From Vibrio neptunius (lineage in GTDB: Bacteria > Pseudomonadota > Gammaproteobacteria > Enterobacterales > Vibrionaceae), in NCBI GenBank assembly GCA_019339365.1, contig CP079860.1, positions 186,001 to 250,000 on the forward strand: a stretch of 64,000 bases of DNA, read 5' to 3'. Each line of letters starts with the position of its first letter. Positions within the stretch are counted from its first letter, which is position 1. A program made the translations under genes and the position numbers. Below are positions 44,154 through 53,863 of the stretch, in pieces. Below the pieces are notes generated by a model. That model saw only the letters and a list, made by a program, of their open reading frames with translations. It was not told the DNA's origin and did not search any database.

Positions 44154-44840
44154 ATGGACGTCAGCCAGATGAATGATGAATACTTAGCGTTGTTCCTGTC
44201 AAAATTTGGTAGCCCGACAGAAGTTGTCGTCGCCACCTCAGAGCAAATAGAGCGCTATCGTGGGATCTTACCCGATAAATTACTGGAATATTGGCAACAG
44301 ATGGGTTTTTCGGGGTTTCAAGATGGCCTATTTTGGATCACTAATCCCGCTGAGTTTGAAGATGTGCTTGAGTCCTTCCTCAAGGGCACAGAGTTTGCCG
44401 ATTATGACAACTACCATGTGATCGCGCGCAATTGCTATGGTCAACTCTTTTTGTGGGGAGAGCGCACTGGCGCGTCACTAGATATAGCCCCCCACTTAAA
44501 TTGGATACTGACAGACCAGGGGAACGAAAGTGAGATTGCTAAAGGCGAGGCTAATAGTGCCATTCAAAGCTTTTTCGGTTTTCAAAATCTAGAATATATA
44601 GACTTAAACGCCAGTTCAAAGCCCCTCTTCCCATCTGTACTTAAAACGTATGGCCCAGTGGGTAAAGACGAGGTCATGGTATTTACCCCTTACCTATTTA
44701 TGGGGGGCAAAAAATCCGTTGATGCGATGGCCAAAGAGAATCTGCAGGTGTTCTTACACATCATGGCTGATTTAGGCGGTGCCGAAATCATTGATATGGC
44801 CGCTATGGTCAGCAACGTCATCAAGCATTATGAAGGTTAA
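44154..44840 (+). CDS. Tdi1-like immunity paralogue 2
   Basis: 228 residues: MDVSQMNDEYLALFLSKFGS PTEVVVATSEQIERYRGILP, conserved FEDVLESFLKGTEFADYDNY, then a variable centre (SLDIAPHLNWILTDQGNESE) and the common DUF1851 end. The centre is almost the same as in paralogue 5. Separated by 46-base spacers from both neighbours. Confidence 0.85.
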   Translation: MDVSQMNDEYLALFLSKFGSPTEVVVATSEQIERYRGILPDKLLEYWQQMGFSGFQDGLFWITNPAEFEDVLESFLKGTEFADYDNYHVIARNCYGQLFLWGERTGASLDIAPHLNWILTDQGNESEIAKGEANSAIQSFFGFQNLEYIDLNASSKPLFPSVLKTYGPVGKDEVMVFTPYLFMGGKKSVDAMAKENLQVFLHIMADLGGAEIIDMAAMVSNVIKHYEG

Positions 44841-44886
44841 CCAATGTCGTTAAGCCCACACCCAAATAAATAAGCCCGATTGCAAA

Positions 44887-45573
44887 ATGGACGTCAGCCA
44901 GATGAACGATGAATACTTAGAGTTTTTCCTGTCAAAATTTGGTAGCCCGACAGAAGTTGTCGTCGCCACCTCAGAGCAAATAGAGAGCTATCGTGGGATC
45001 TTACCCGATAGATTGCTGGAATATTGGCAACAGATGGGTTTTTCGGGGTTTCAAGATGGCCTATTTTGGATTACCAATCCCGCTGAGTTTGAAGATGTGC
45101 TTGAGTCCTTCCTCAAGGACACAGAGTTTGCCGATTATGACGACTACCATGTCATCGCACGAAGTGCCTATGGAGAGCTCTATCTATGGGGTGAGAGAAC
45201 CGGAGATTCGCTGAATATTGTTCCTCATCTTAACTGGATTAAAACGCGAAAAGGAAAAGAACGAGATATTAAAATTGGTAAATCTGACTTTTCTGTACAA
45301 CGCCTGTTCGCTGTTTTATCACCTAGTTCAGCAGACATTGAAAGTGGTGAAACACTTATGTTTCCTTCCGTTTATCAAAAACATGGCCCAGTGGGTAAAG
45401 ACGAAGTCATGGTATTTACCCCTTACCTATTTATGGGGGGCGAAAAATCCGTTGATGCGATGGCCAAAGAGAATCTGCAGGTGTTCTTACACATCATGGC
45501 TGATTTAGGCGGTGCCGAAGTCATTGATATGGCCGCTATGGTCAGCAACGTCATCAAGCATTATGAGGGTTAG
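44887..45573 (+). CDS. Tdi1-like immunity paralogue 3
   Basis: 228 residues with the common ends and the most divergent centre: LNIVPHLNWIKTRKGKERDI KIGKSDFSVQRLFAVLSPSS ADIE, with MFPSVYQKHGP instead of LFPSVLKTYGP. The divergence is confined to about residues 105-172. Confidence 0.85.
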   Translation: MDVSQMNDEYLEFFLSKFGSPTEVVVATSEQIESYRGILPDRLLEYWQQMGFSGFQDGLFWITNPAEFEDVLESFLKDTEFADYDDYHVIARSAYGELYLWGERTGDSLNIVPHLNWIKTRKGKERDIKIGKSDFSVQRLFAVLSPSSADIESGETLMFPSVYQKHGPVGKDEVMVFTPYLFMGGEKSVDAMAKENLQVFLHIMADLGGAEVIDMAAMVSNVIKHYEG

Positions 45574-45619
45574 CCAATATCGTTAAGCCCACACCCAAAT
45601 AAATGAACCGGATTGCAAA

Positions 45620-46306
45620 ATGGACGTCAGCCAGATGAATGATGAATACTTAGCGTTTTTCCTGTCAAAATTTGGTAGCCCGACAGAAGTTGTCGTCGCC
45701 ACCACAGAGCAAATAGAGAGCTATCGCGGGATCTTACCCGATAGATTGCTGGAATATTGGCAACAGATGGGTTTTTCGGGGTTTCAAGATGGCCTATTTT
45801 GGATCACTAATCCCGCCGAGTTTGAAGATGTGCTTGAGTCCTTCCTCAAGGGCACAGAGTTTGCCGATTATGACAACTACCATGTCATCGCGCGAAATGC
45901 TTATGGTGATCTCTACCTTTGGGGAGAACGAACTGGTGAATCACTTGAAATCCTGCCTGCACTAAATTGGATTATTATTGGCGAAGGGGATGAAAACCAA
46001 ATATCGCAAGGTTCTGAGAATGCTGTTATAGAGAGGTTTTTTGGTTTTCAAGAGGTTGATGATGTAGATATGGATACTGAATCAATACCCCTCTTCCCAT
46101 CTGTACTCAAAACGTATGGCCCAGTGGGTAAAGATGAGGTCATGGTCTTTACCCCTTACCTATTTATGGGCGGTAAAAAATCCGTTGATGCGATGGCCAA
46201 AGAGGATCTGCAGGTGTTCTTACACATCATGGCTGATTTAGGCGGTGCCGAAGTCATTGATATGGCCGCTATGGTCAGCAACGTCATCAAGCATTATGAG
46301 GGTTAG
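45620..46306 (+). CDS. Tdi1-like immunity paralogue 4
   Basis: 228 residues, common ends, own centre: LEILPALNWIIIGEGDENQI SQGSENAVIERFFGFQEVDD VDMDTESI. Same spacing to its neighbours. Confidence 0.85.
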   Translation: MDVSQMNDEYLAFFLSKFGSPTEVVVATTEQIESYRGILPDRLLEYWQQMGFSGFQDGLFWITNPAEFEDVLESFLKGTEFADYDNYHVIARNAYGDLYLWGERTGESLEILPALNWIIIGEGDENQISQGSENAVIERFFGFQEVDDVDMDTESIPLFPSVLKTYGPVGKDEVMVFTPYLFMGGKKSVDAMAKEDLQVFLHIMADLGGAEVIDMAAMVSNVIKHYEG

Positions 46307-46352
46307 CCAATATCGTTAAGCCCACACCCAAATAAATGAACCGGATTGCAAA

Positions 46353-47038
46353 ATGGACGTCAGCCAGATGAATGATGAATACTTAGCGTTGTTCCTGTCA
46401 AAATTTGGTAGCCCGACAGAAGTTGTCGTCGCCACCTCAGAGCAAATAGAGCGCTATCGTGGGATCTTACCCGATAGATTGCTGGAATATTGGCAACAGA
46501 TGGGTTTTTCGGGGTTTCAAGATGGTCTATTTTGGATCACTAATCCCGCTGAGTTTGAAGATGTACTTGAGTCTTTCCTCAAGGACACAGAGTTTGCCGA
46601 TTCTGACAACTACCATGTGATCGCGCGCAATTGCTATGGTCAACTCTATTTGTGGGGAGAGCGCACTGGCGCGTCACTAGAGATAGCCCCTCACTTAAAT
46701 TGGATACTGACAAACCAGGGGAACGAAAGTGAGATTGCTAAAGGCGAGGCTAATAGTGCCATTCAAAGCTTTTTCGGTTTTCAAGATCAAGAGTATAAAG
46801 ACATAAAAGCCAGTTCAAAGCCCCTCTTCCCATCTGTACTTAAAACGTATGGCCCAGTGGGTAAAGATGAGGTCATGGTATTTACCCCTTACCTATTTAT
46901 GGGGGTAAAAAATCCGTTGATGCGATGGCCAAAGAGAATTTGCAGGTGTTCTTACACATCATGGCTGATTTAGGCGGTGCCGAAGTCATCGATATGGCCT
47001 CTATGGTCAGCAACGTCATCAAGCATTATGAAGGTTAG
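46353..47038 (+). pseudogene. Tdi1-like immunity paralogue 5, frameshifted
   Basis: 686 bases instead of 687. Centre close to paralogue 2 (SLEIAPHLNWILTNQGNESE). In ATGGGGGTAAAAAATCC (about 46910) one G is missing relative to the intact copies, so the frame ends early at 46973 after a scrambled GVKNPLMRWPKR tail. The remaining DUF1851 sequence to 47038 is preserved. Confidence 0.85.
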
Positions 47039-47312
47039 CCAATGTCGTCCAGCTCGCACTAAGTGGTTTTTTTGGCTTTCTGTGATGAGCTTTCTGATAT
47101 CGTAGGTGGGTAATTATCATGATTTTTAAAGAAAGTGTCCACAATGTATACTATCGAACCTGTCCAACAGACTCGTTCTAGCACTCACTCTAAGTGCGTC
47201 GCATAATGATGGATATTGATTGACTCTGAGGACGATAAGTCCTATTGTTGAATCACAACTTCCCTCCTTCGGGCGAGATTAAATTCGACACTCGATGCGA
47301 GGCCCTATTCTA

Positions 47313-47334
47313 AAAGCCGCCTATATGGCGGCTT
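47313..47334 (+). terminator. Terminator after the immunity array
   Basis: AAAGCCGCC, loop TATAT, GGCGGCTTT, then TTTAT. The 270 bases between the array and this hairpin contain no gene I can support. Confidence 0.75.
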
Positions 47335-47353
47335 TTTTATACATCAACCACTA

Positions 47354-48022
47354 ATGAAAACAATCGTATACGTTGACGGCTTTAACTTCTATTACGGCTT
47401 ACTACGTCATTCTCCGTACAAGTGGCTAGACTTGGTCAAACTCTTTGAACAAGAGCTGCTGCCTATGCACGACCCCAATATTGAGCTAATTAAAGTTAAA
47501 CTTTTCACTGCTCCTGTTCTAACTAAGTTTGCAACAAACAAGACTCAAGCACAGAACTCTCAAGATCGCTATTGGAGAGCAATGCAGACTTTGCACCCAG
47601 ATAGATTCGAGTTAATTAAAGGGCACTATCAAGCAGCGTATCAAAACGCTATCGAGTATCTTAGTCCCCCAGATAAAGAGAAACGGGTGGGCATCTGGAA
47701 GTTAGAAGAGAAGTTAACCGATGTGCAGATGGCATTAGATTTATATCGTGATGCAGTCCGAGAAGAGTGCGAGCAGGTCGTTATTGCAAGCAATGACTCT
47801 GACATGGAACCTGCGGCAAAACTTATCAAAGCGGACACCAATATTCCAGTCGGAATCATCCTTCCTAGGCTTCCAAATGATCAGCGACCAACCAGTAAAT
47901 ATCTCAGGGATATTACTGACTGGAACATTAATGCTGTGACACATGATCAGTTAGAAAGATGCTTGCTACCTGACAAAATTCCAACCCGTAAAAAACCAAT
48001 CGCTAAGCCAGATTACTGGTAA
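47354..48022 (+). CDS. NYN (PIN-like) domain putative ribonuclease
   Basis: 222 residues with an NYN/PIN-like fold: VYVDGFNFYYGLL (first acidic site), LEEKLTDVQMALDLYRDA (second, KxTDVxMALD), and QVVIASNDSDMEPAAKLI (third, SNDSD). These are the conserved acidic positions of LabA/DUF88-type nucleases. No partner is fused. It may be a defence or RNA-processing enzyme; role unknown. Confidence 0.85.
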   Translation: MKTIVYVDGFNFYYGLLRHSPYKWLDLVKLFEQELLPMHDPNIELIKVKLFTAPVLTKFATNKTQAQNSQDRYWRAMQTLHPDRFELIKGHYQAAYQNAIEYLSPPDKEKRVGIWKLEEKLTDVQMALDLYRDAVREECEQVVIASNDSDMEPAAKLIKADTNIPVGIILPRLPNDQRPTSKYLRDITDWNINAVTHDQLERCLLPDKIPTRKKPIAKPDYW

Positions 48023-48222
48023 TCTAATAGCGGCTCACACACCAACGTTACAAAACCTTAAACATATGCGTAAATGTTTAAGTTTCTGGAACGTCTGTAA
48101 CTGTACCTCAAACGCCCAACATCAAGGCTAAGCTCAGTACCCTTCTCGCTCTTGGCTTTGTCGACCGTGACCGGCTTATCTGACTTAATCCGCAGTTCGA
48201 CTTCGGATTTTGCCTCGTTCTT

Positions 48223-48552
48223 CTAACTAGCGTTCATTGCATGATATGAACTAAGCTCACTCAATCTGACGTTGCAGTCAGTTTGCTCAAAGCCCATAAA
48301 GGTCTCGGAATAAATCAAATCAGCAGAGAGTGGTTTTCCCTTTTTGACAAGATGATGGTAGGAATCACCACGGCATCTCACTTTTCTTCCGTTGTCTTCA
48401 ACAACGACATATGCCCCCGGTGTCCCTCTTCCGATAGTCACTAACCCTGATGATAGTACGGGCAGGTCATAGACTACCTGAACATTTCGTTCAAAATACC
48501 TATCGACAGCAGAAAATGCCACGGTAAGTATCATCCAAGAAAACAAAGCCAC
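48223..48552 (-). CDS. Membrane-anchored hypothetical protein
   Basis: 109 residues: one N-terminal hydrophobic segment (ALFSWMILTVAFSAV) then a small extracytoplasmic-like domain with three cysteines (VRCRGDSYH, QTDCNVRL). It lies 24 bases downstream of another minus-strand membrane gene. No family recognised; a periplasmic immunity role is possible but unsupported. Confidence 0.5.
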   Translation of the reverse strand: MALFSWMILTVAFSAVDRYFERNVQVVYDLPVLSSGLVTIGRGTPGAYVVVEDNGRKVRCRGDSYHHLVKKGKPLSADLIYSETFMGFEQTDCNVRLSELSSYHAMNAS

Positions 48553-48576
48553 ATCTGTTGCTGATAGTTTTTGATA

Positions 48577-48810
48577 TCATCGAATTTTCAATGGTTTATA
48601 AAATTTAAATTCACTCGTTTCTATCTGTTGTTTGTTATTCTTTTTGCGCTTTATGGGTAGTACAAGTAAAAGCGAGCAAACTGCAGCCCCAGAAAGAACA
48701 AACATGACGGCAGAATATATATAACTGTGTGTTATCCCAAAATTGATATCAGCAAGAAGTAAGCAACAGACGACAAATAATACACCGTTCAATACTAACG
48801 AAACTACCAA
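48577..48810 (-). CDS. Small two-helix membrane protein
   Basis: 77 residues with two hydrophobic helices (SLVLNGVLFVVCCLLLADI and YIYSAVMFVLSGAAVCSLLL VLPI) and a basic tail. Probably cotranscribed with the downstream gene at 48223-48552. Function unknown. Confidence 0.5.
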   Translation of the reverse strand: MVVSLVLNGVLFVVCCLLLADINFGITHSYIYSAVMFVLSGAAVCSLLLVLPIKRKKNNKQQIETSEFKFYKPLKIR

Positions 48811-48957
48811 ACCCTAATCTCCTGACTCTTAGTTGACTTTCATGCTATCAAATCGAGAAGAGTCCGACCTCAATACATTCATTAAACCGATGTCTTACGC
48901 AAACTAATAGATCACATTGGACTACAGGCCGCTTAAAAAGGACAGGCTTACAAGCCC

Positions 48958-49175
48958 TCCTTGTTCCCATCTGTACTCAAAACCTATGGCCCAGTGGGTA
49001 AAGATGAGGTCATGGTATTTACCCCTTACCTATTTATGGGGGCGAAAAATCCGTTGATGCGATGGCCAAAGAGAACCTACAGGTGTTCTTGCACATCATG
49101 GCTGATTTAGGCGGTGCCGAAGTCATCGATATGGCCGCTATGGTCAGCAACGTCATCAAGCATTATGAAGGTTAA
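48958..49175 (+). pseudogene. Detached immunity-gene 3' fragment (sixth Tdi1-like copy)
   Basis: Only the DUF1851 end remains: LFPSVLKTYGPVGKDEVMVF... to SNVIKHYEG. The G run in TTTATGGGGGCGAAAA is one base shorter than in intact copies, so it is also frameshifted. It is preceded by an AAAGGACAGGC-type repeat at 48931 and followed by the same 46-base spacer as the main array. Confidence 0.75.
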
Positions 49176-49416
49176 CCAATGTCGTTAAGCCCACACCCAA
49201 ATAAATGATTCATCGATCGTCAGGGGGCATTAAGGACATGCACCTTAATCTAAAAAATGAAATAATACGAACAAGTGGTTTTCATCGCCCTCGGAAATAA
49301 ATAATACTTATTTATCAATTTTAATTTTTGTCCTGAGATTTATCTATTCCATTAGTTAAAAAACCCCGTTATAGTATTTTTTGATTTAACACTTTAGGAC
49401 TATGAGACTCAGGTCA

Positions 49417-49803
49417 ATGAGAGATAATACTTACACATCAAGCCCTTTTATTCTCTTACTGTTACTAACCGTTGTTTCTGCTCTTATGTATGCGTTGGGG
49501 ATGGTAGCAAGCATTAGCGAACAAGTAATAGGTTTTTTAGCCTCATTAACTAATTACCCCATTGTAATCACATTATTTTTGTCTTTCAAAAGTGTCGATC
49601 TATTAGGTAGAAACGTAAGGAAAGTGTTAGCTGTCTGGTTTGTTTTAATTACTATTTTGGAAGGGCTGTATCCTGTATTTTTGTATGCAAATCAAGAAAT
49701 ACCTAGTGATTACTATACATTATTATCACTACAAATTTTGTTAAACTTATATATTGCAAAGGTAATTACAGATGAGCGCAACTTTATTAAAGGAAGTCAG
49801 TAA
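49417..49803 (+). CDS. Four-helix membrane protein
   Basis: About 128 residues with four hydrophobic helices (PFILLLLLTVVSALMYALGM, FLASLTNYPIVITLFLSF, VLAVWFVLITILEGLYPVFL, LLSLQILLNLYIAKVI). Unknown family. An in-frame ATG at 49402 would add five residues. It overlaps the next gene by 32 bases. Confidence 0.55.
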   Translation: MRDNTYTSSPFILLLLLTVVSALMYALGMVASISEQVIGFLASLTNYPIVITLFLSFKSVDLLGRNVRKVLAVWFVLITILEGLYPVFLYANQEIPSDYYTLLSLQILLNLYIAKVITDERNFIKGSQ

Positions 49804-50092
49804 GTCATCTCCTCTTACTACTTTATTATTGCTAATGAACAAAAGAGTGGATAATAAAGAGAGTTCCAATCGAATTTACAAAGATATCTATCCTATTCCT
49901 AACGACTCTTTAGCTAAAGGATATGCATTCGAATCAGAAGAGATTCAGGGAATTGTTCGAATTCTCGAGCGATTGCCAGCTTGGGGGGCTAAAAGGGAAA
50001 ACTTTAGAAAAATGTACCTAAAGAATGAATACACACTAAGAAAGCTTCCTAGAGATCCTGCTGTTTTTAATGGCCAAGGCTATTGGCATTGA
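49772..50092 (+). CDS. Hypothetical protein coupled to membrane protein
   Basis: 106-residue basic protein (SATLLKEVSKSSPLTTLLLL MNKRVDNKES...), ending KLPRDPAVFNGQGYWH. Overlap with the upstream membrane gene suggests joint expression. No domain recognised; the pair could be another toxin/immunity or toxin-antitoxin module. Confidence 0.5.
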   Translation: MSATLLKEVSKSSPLTTLLLLMNKRVDNKESSNRIYKDIYPIPNDSLAKGYAFESEEIQGIVRILERLPAWGAKRENFRKMYLKNEYTLRKLPRDPAVFNGQGYWH

Positions 50093-50422
50093 AAAACTTA
50101 AGTCGAATGCCCTAAAAATCAAAGACCTCGAATCACGCGAGGCCTATTAGTATGCCAAGGGAGCTTTTAAAGGACAGGCGTTACAAGCCCTGTACTGCAC
50201 CTACTACTCTGATGATACATTAGTCTTCTCAACAGACTGGCTACCCACATTGCTGGTACTATCCGCTATACTAAATGCGAGGTGTCGCGCTACTAACCGA
50301 CATAATACTAGCAAATTGACATACGGCTAAAAAGTAGGCATGATCAACACGTAGCAGCTGCCTAGTTACTACGTGATTCATAGCTCCAAGTGAGTATAAG
50401 TTTTATAAGGGAGGTTCTAGCT

Positions 50423-50602
50423 ATGGCTACTACTTCATTTGATAAGAACTTCGTTGTGACTGATGAAGTGGCTATCGCAAAGTTTAAAAACGCAGCGAAA
50501 AACCCACGCAAGATCAGTGTCAAGAAACGCGACTATGAGTCTGATAAAGAAAAAGGTATTCAGCGATTAGTACAGAAGTTATCAAACTCAGCGACTTGTT
50601 AG
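50423..50602 (+). CDS. Putative antitoxin of a GNAT-like module
   Basis: 59 residues: MATTSFDKNFVVTDEVAIAK FKNAAKNPRKISVKKRDYES. GGAGG precedes the ATG. Small basic protein overlapping the start of an acetyltransferase-like gene, the layout of GNAT toxin-antitoxin pairs. No ribbon-helix-helix motif is obvious. Confidence 0.6.
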   Translation: MATTSFDKNFVVTDEVAIAKFKNAAKNPRKISVKKRDYESDKEKGIQRLVQKLSNSATC

Positions 50603-51119
50603 AAGCTGTTGGTACAGAAGGTTGCCAACGGCTTTTCTCTGATTTTTCTTGCCCCAAAAATCCAGATCTAGAAATCTTTCTAAAAACTAAATCCATACGA
50701 TTCGAGCAAAGCGACAATTCTCGCACTTATCTAATACTCGATAGTGAAAGCGCTGATATTCTCGCCTATTTTTCGATATCCTTTAAAGAAGTCTCTCTGA
50801 CACAAGCCGAACTGTCTAAGAATCAAGTAAAAAAACTAGATGGCATTAATAAACACTCGGAGAGCGTTAGAGCTTATCTTATTGGGCAAATCGGTAAAAA
50901 TTTTACTATTCCGCAAAATCCAATATCTCTACCCGACATTTTAGAAGAGGTTTATGCCATTATCGAAGCGGCTCAAGCATTAGTTGGGGGAGAGCCATCA
51001 TACTAGAATGCGGTAAAGTGGATAAGCTTATTGATATATATCGAGATAACGGTTTTTATGTATTGATTCAGAATGATGAAGAGCACTTAGTTACTATGTA
51101 TACCTACATAACCGACTAA
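50596..51119 (+). pseudogene. GNAT-like acetyltransferase (putative toxin), frameshifted
   Basis: First frame: LLEAVGTEGCQRLFSDFSCP, TYLILDSESADILAYFSISF, VKKLDGINKHSESVRAYLIG QIGKN, IIEAAQALVGG. A five-G run at 50986-50990 shifts the frame; adding one G continues RAIILECGKVDKLIDIYRDN GFYVLIQNDEEHLVTMYTYI TD to TAA at 51117. The order (AYFS, LIGQIGKN, ILEC, YxxxGF) fits a GNAT acetyltransferase. The start is uncertain: the frame is open before 50596 without an ATG. Confidence 0.65.
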
Positions 51120-51247
51120 AGTCCTTGTGTTAGACTAACTTGCTCCAGAACACTTGTCCGAAGCGCTATCAAAAAACCCTATCGCCACTTTAAAAAACTG
51201 AGAGCTCTGCCGCCACTTCATCGCCACTACGGTTATATGGGCAATTA

Positions 51248-51271
51248 AAAAGGCCGGAATTCCGGCCTTTT
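51248..51271. terminator. Perfect 24-base palindromic terminator
   Basis: AAAAGGCCGGAA directly joined to TTCCGGCCTTTT. Works in both directions between the GNAT module and the minus-strand gene at 51311. Confidence 0.7.
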
Positions 51272-51310
51272 AAATCAATAATATCAGTAACTTAGAAAAA
51301 TATCTTTTAC

Positions 51311-51511
51311 TTAATGAATTGGCTTATCGGTTTTTGAATAGAACTTGCCGAAGTACTGTTCTAGGATTTCTGGAGTCAACTCACCCGCTTCTTCGAGCTT
51401 TTTCAGTTCTGCCGCGATGGCTTTTTGTTCTTCAAGTGATGGCAGGGCTACTTCAGGCTCATCACTCATTTCCTGTGACATTTGCTCCAGCTCTTTTTCA
51501 AAATCACTCAT
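51311..51511 (-). CDS. Small acidic hypothetical protein
   Basis: 66 residues, strongly acidic and helical (SDFEKELEQMSQEMSDEPEV, LEEQKAIAAELKKLEEAGEL, PEILEQYFGKFYS). No recognised domain. Upstream on the same strand lies the chemoreceptor gene, separated by a terminator. Confidence 0.6.
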   Translation of the reverse strand: MSDFEKELEQMSQEMSDEPEVALPSLEEQKAIAAELKKLEEAGELTPEILEQYFGKFYSKTDKPIH

Positions 51512-51538
51512 GCTATTACTTACCTAATCAATATAAAA

Positions 51539-51571
51539 ACTGGGGCTAAGTTTACCCACTTAACCCCAGTT
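51539..51571 (-). terminator. Terminator of the chemoreceptor gene
   Basis: AACTGGGGCTAAG...CTTAACCCCAGTT (one mismatch), followed on the minus strand by TTTTTATAT. Confidence 0.75.
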
Positions 51572-51591
51572 ATTCTAGTTTACGAATGGTT

Positions 51592-53508
51592 TTATAGCTT
51601 AAAGCTTCCTACCATACGATCCAGACGTTCGGACAACTCTTTCAGATCAGAACTCGCGGCCGCCAGTTCTTCTGCTGTGCTGGTTGTCACTTCATTGATG
51701 GCGTTGATCTCTTCGATATTTTGGTTGATGGTATGCACAACCGTTGATTGCTCTTCTGTCGCCGTCGCCACCTGAGTATTACGGTCAGAAATGTCGTGGA
51801 TGCGCTCGGAAATACTCACCAACACGCCAACCGCTTCATCTGATGATGATACCCCTTCATGAGTGACTGACTTACCCGCTTCCATCGCCGTTACCGCATC
51901 TTTGGCATCACTTTGTAGCTGGTTGATCATCTTCTGGATCTCTTCCGTCGAATCTGCGGTTCGACTCGCCAAGTTTCGTACTTCATCCGCGACTACAGCA
52001 AAACCACGCCCCTGCTCTCCGGCTCGCGCCGCTTCAATGGCTGCGTTGAGTGCAAGTAGGTTGGTTTGTTCGGAGATATCACGGATAACATCCAGAATCG
52101 AGCCGATTTCCTGTGTGGTCGATGCCAGTTGCTCAACGACTTGACCGGTATTCTCTATGTCCGTAGCCAAACGACTGATCGCATCTTTGGCCTTATTGAC
52201 AACATCTTGACCAACTTGGGTGTTATCAGAGGCTTGATTCGCCGTTTCTGCGGCAGTGGCCGCATTCGATGCAATCTCGCTGATCGTTGCGCCCATTTGG
52301 TTAATCGCCGCGACGACTTGAATGGTTTGGTCGCGCTGAATTTGGCTGTTATCGTGTGTCGTGTTGGCTTTTTGGGAAACACTGTCAGAGGCGGTTTGTA
52401 GCGCGCCACTGGTTGACGCCACTTCTTTCATCGACTCATGAATTTTCTCAATGAAGCCGTTAAAACCTTCAGAAAGCTGGCCAATCTCATCGCTGCTCTT
52501 CACTTCAATACGTTGTGAAAGGTCACCGTCGCCTCGGCCAAGATCGGTAAAGCGTGCTGCGATCGACCTGATAGGACGAGCAATGCTGTTTGCCAAAAAT
52601 AGCCCCATAAAGATAAACAAAGCCGCGACCACTAATGTCGTAATGGTCATTTGCTTCGCTACCTGATTTAAATCGGAGAAGACTTCATTGACAGGAGCAA
52701 CACCAATCACAAACCAATCCATGGAAGGGATGTACAAGCTTGATACGAACACTTGTTCACCGTCGTAGCTGGCTTCAATCAGGTTGAAATCCGATTTATT
52801 GAGAAGTTTGGAAGCGTCGCTGCCATAGAGCTGAGAGAGCGTCGAACTGGACTTATCTTTCTCACGATGGATCTGAACTTGCCCTTGAGAATCAGTCAGA
52901 AAGACAAAACCTGTGTCTTCGATTTGAAAACCATTCAGCATCCTGACCATATCATCCATCGACTTAGATAGGCCCGACATACTTAGCCCATTAACAAACT
53001 GGAAGTTGGCGAACATTTTCACTTCCCCTGTCGACTCTTGGAACATGCTCACCATGGTGCGCTGATTCGAGCGCGTAAAACCAAAGAACCAACCATCTTG
53101 TTGTTGGGTCAATTGGCGTAAAAAGCCGTTTTGGTTCCAGTAATACGCCGTTTCACGGTTCGCAACGGAAGCATCATTCAAATTGTATTGGTTACGAACG
53201 TTATTCAGTTCTTTGACCAACTTGGCTTCAACTTGAGGATCGATGTTGGTCGTGCTGATCGCATCTTTGATAAATTCATTGTTTGCGATCTGCTCCGCAG
53301 CTCGCAGTAGCTGAGTCACATCATAGTCAATTTGTCCCTTGATCTGGTCTAGCATCGAGGGTAATTCTATATCTACCAGCCTATGCTCCAGAACTTCGCG
53401 TGCCTGACGCTGTGCCATCACCCCAACAATAATTGTTGAAGCAAGAACAGCAAAGGTAATACCCGCAACAACCTTTTGCTTAATACTGATCGCGTTTAGT
53501 TTCATCAT
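51592..53508 (-). CDS. Methyl-accepting chemotaxis protein (Cache sensor)
   Basis: 638-residue inner-membrane chemoreceptor. TM1 at about residues 12-30, a large periplasmic Cache-type domain (about 35-275; includes [26 protein letters not shown] and [20 protein letters not shown]), TM2 at about 285-305, HAMP ([20 protein letters not shown]), and a signalling hairpin with the invariant tip [37 protein letters not shown]. No C-terminal CheR-binding pentapeptide. The ligand is unknown. Divergent from the MoxR operon. Confidence 0.93.
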   Translation of the reverse strand: MMKLNAISIKQKVVAGITFAVLASTIIVGVMAQRQAREVLEHRLVDIELPSMLDQIKGQIDYDVTQLLRAAEQIANNEFIKDAISTTNIDPQVEAKLVKELNNVRNQYNLNDASVANRETAYYWNQNGFLRQLTQQQDGWFFGFTRSNQRTMVSMFQESTGEVKMFANFQFVNGLSMSGLSKSMDDMVRMLNGFQIEDTGFVFLTDSQGQVQIHREKDKSSSTLSQLYGSDASKLLNKSDFNLIEASYDGEQVFVSSLYIPSMDWFVIGVAPVNEVFSDLNQVAKQMTITTLVVAALFIFMGLFLANSIARPIRSIAARFTDLGRGDGDLSQRIEVKSSDEIGQLSEGFNGFIEKIHESMKEVASTSGALQTASDSVSQKANTTHDNSQIQRDQTIQVVAAINQMGATISEIASNAATAAETANQASDNTQVGQDVVNKAKDAISRLATDIENTGQVVEQLASTTQEIGSILDVIRDISEQTNLLALNAAIEAARAGEQGRGFAVVADEVRNLASRTADSTEEIQKMINQLQSDAKDAVTAMEAGKSVTHEGVSSSDEAVGVLVSISERIHDISDRNTQVATATEEQSTVVHTINQNIEEINAINEVTTSTAEELAAASSDLKELSERLDRMVGSFKL

Positions 53509-53863
53509 TCGCGTTGCCTTCTAGCGCTTTGTCATTATGAAAATTCATCATCGCCACAGATTGACTGGCTCCGGAGAGGGCCAAACCAAGCTCAATAGTG
53601 ACGCATCTATCTATATCGGATGTAAATTACATTTCTTTACTGAATAATTCATCAATTTCGTACTGATTTGCAAACCAATTTTTCGATATTGAACACTTGC
53701 ATGAGGAGTCAAAATCCCCATATTGTAAATAACTGAATAATAGCACTTATATTGCACTGCTGTGTTGATGAGTAAATCAGCAACCAAACCGCAATAAAGT
53801 CAAAATGGATGAACTTTTTCACGGCTTAAACCACTAAGTGAAAAAGTGAGGAGATAGACACCA

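Larger units (their letters stand above)
44154..47038 (+). repeat. Tandem 733-bp repeat of immunity genes
   Basis: Starts at 44154, 44887, 45620 and 46353, an exact 733-base period (687-base gene plus 46-base spacer). The first immunity gene shares the spacer but has a distinct 5' end. Homology is near-complete at both ends of each unit and breaks down in the central 200 bases. Confidence 0.95.

Noticed and set aside
47040..47310. Possible tRNA or small RNA before the terminator at 47313
   Set aside because: No cloverleaf and no promoter could be made out; only the terminator is supported.
48931..50191. Possible integron attC-like sites around AGGACAGGC...GCCCTG
   Set aside because: The short palindromes lack the core GTTRRRY and inverse-core sites, and no integrase is present.
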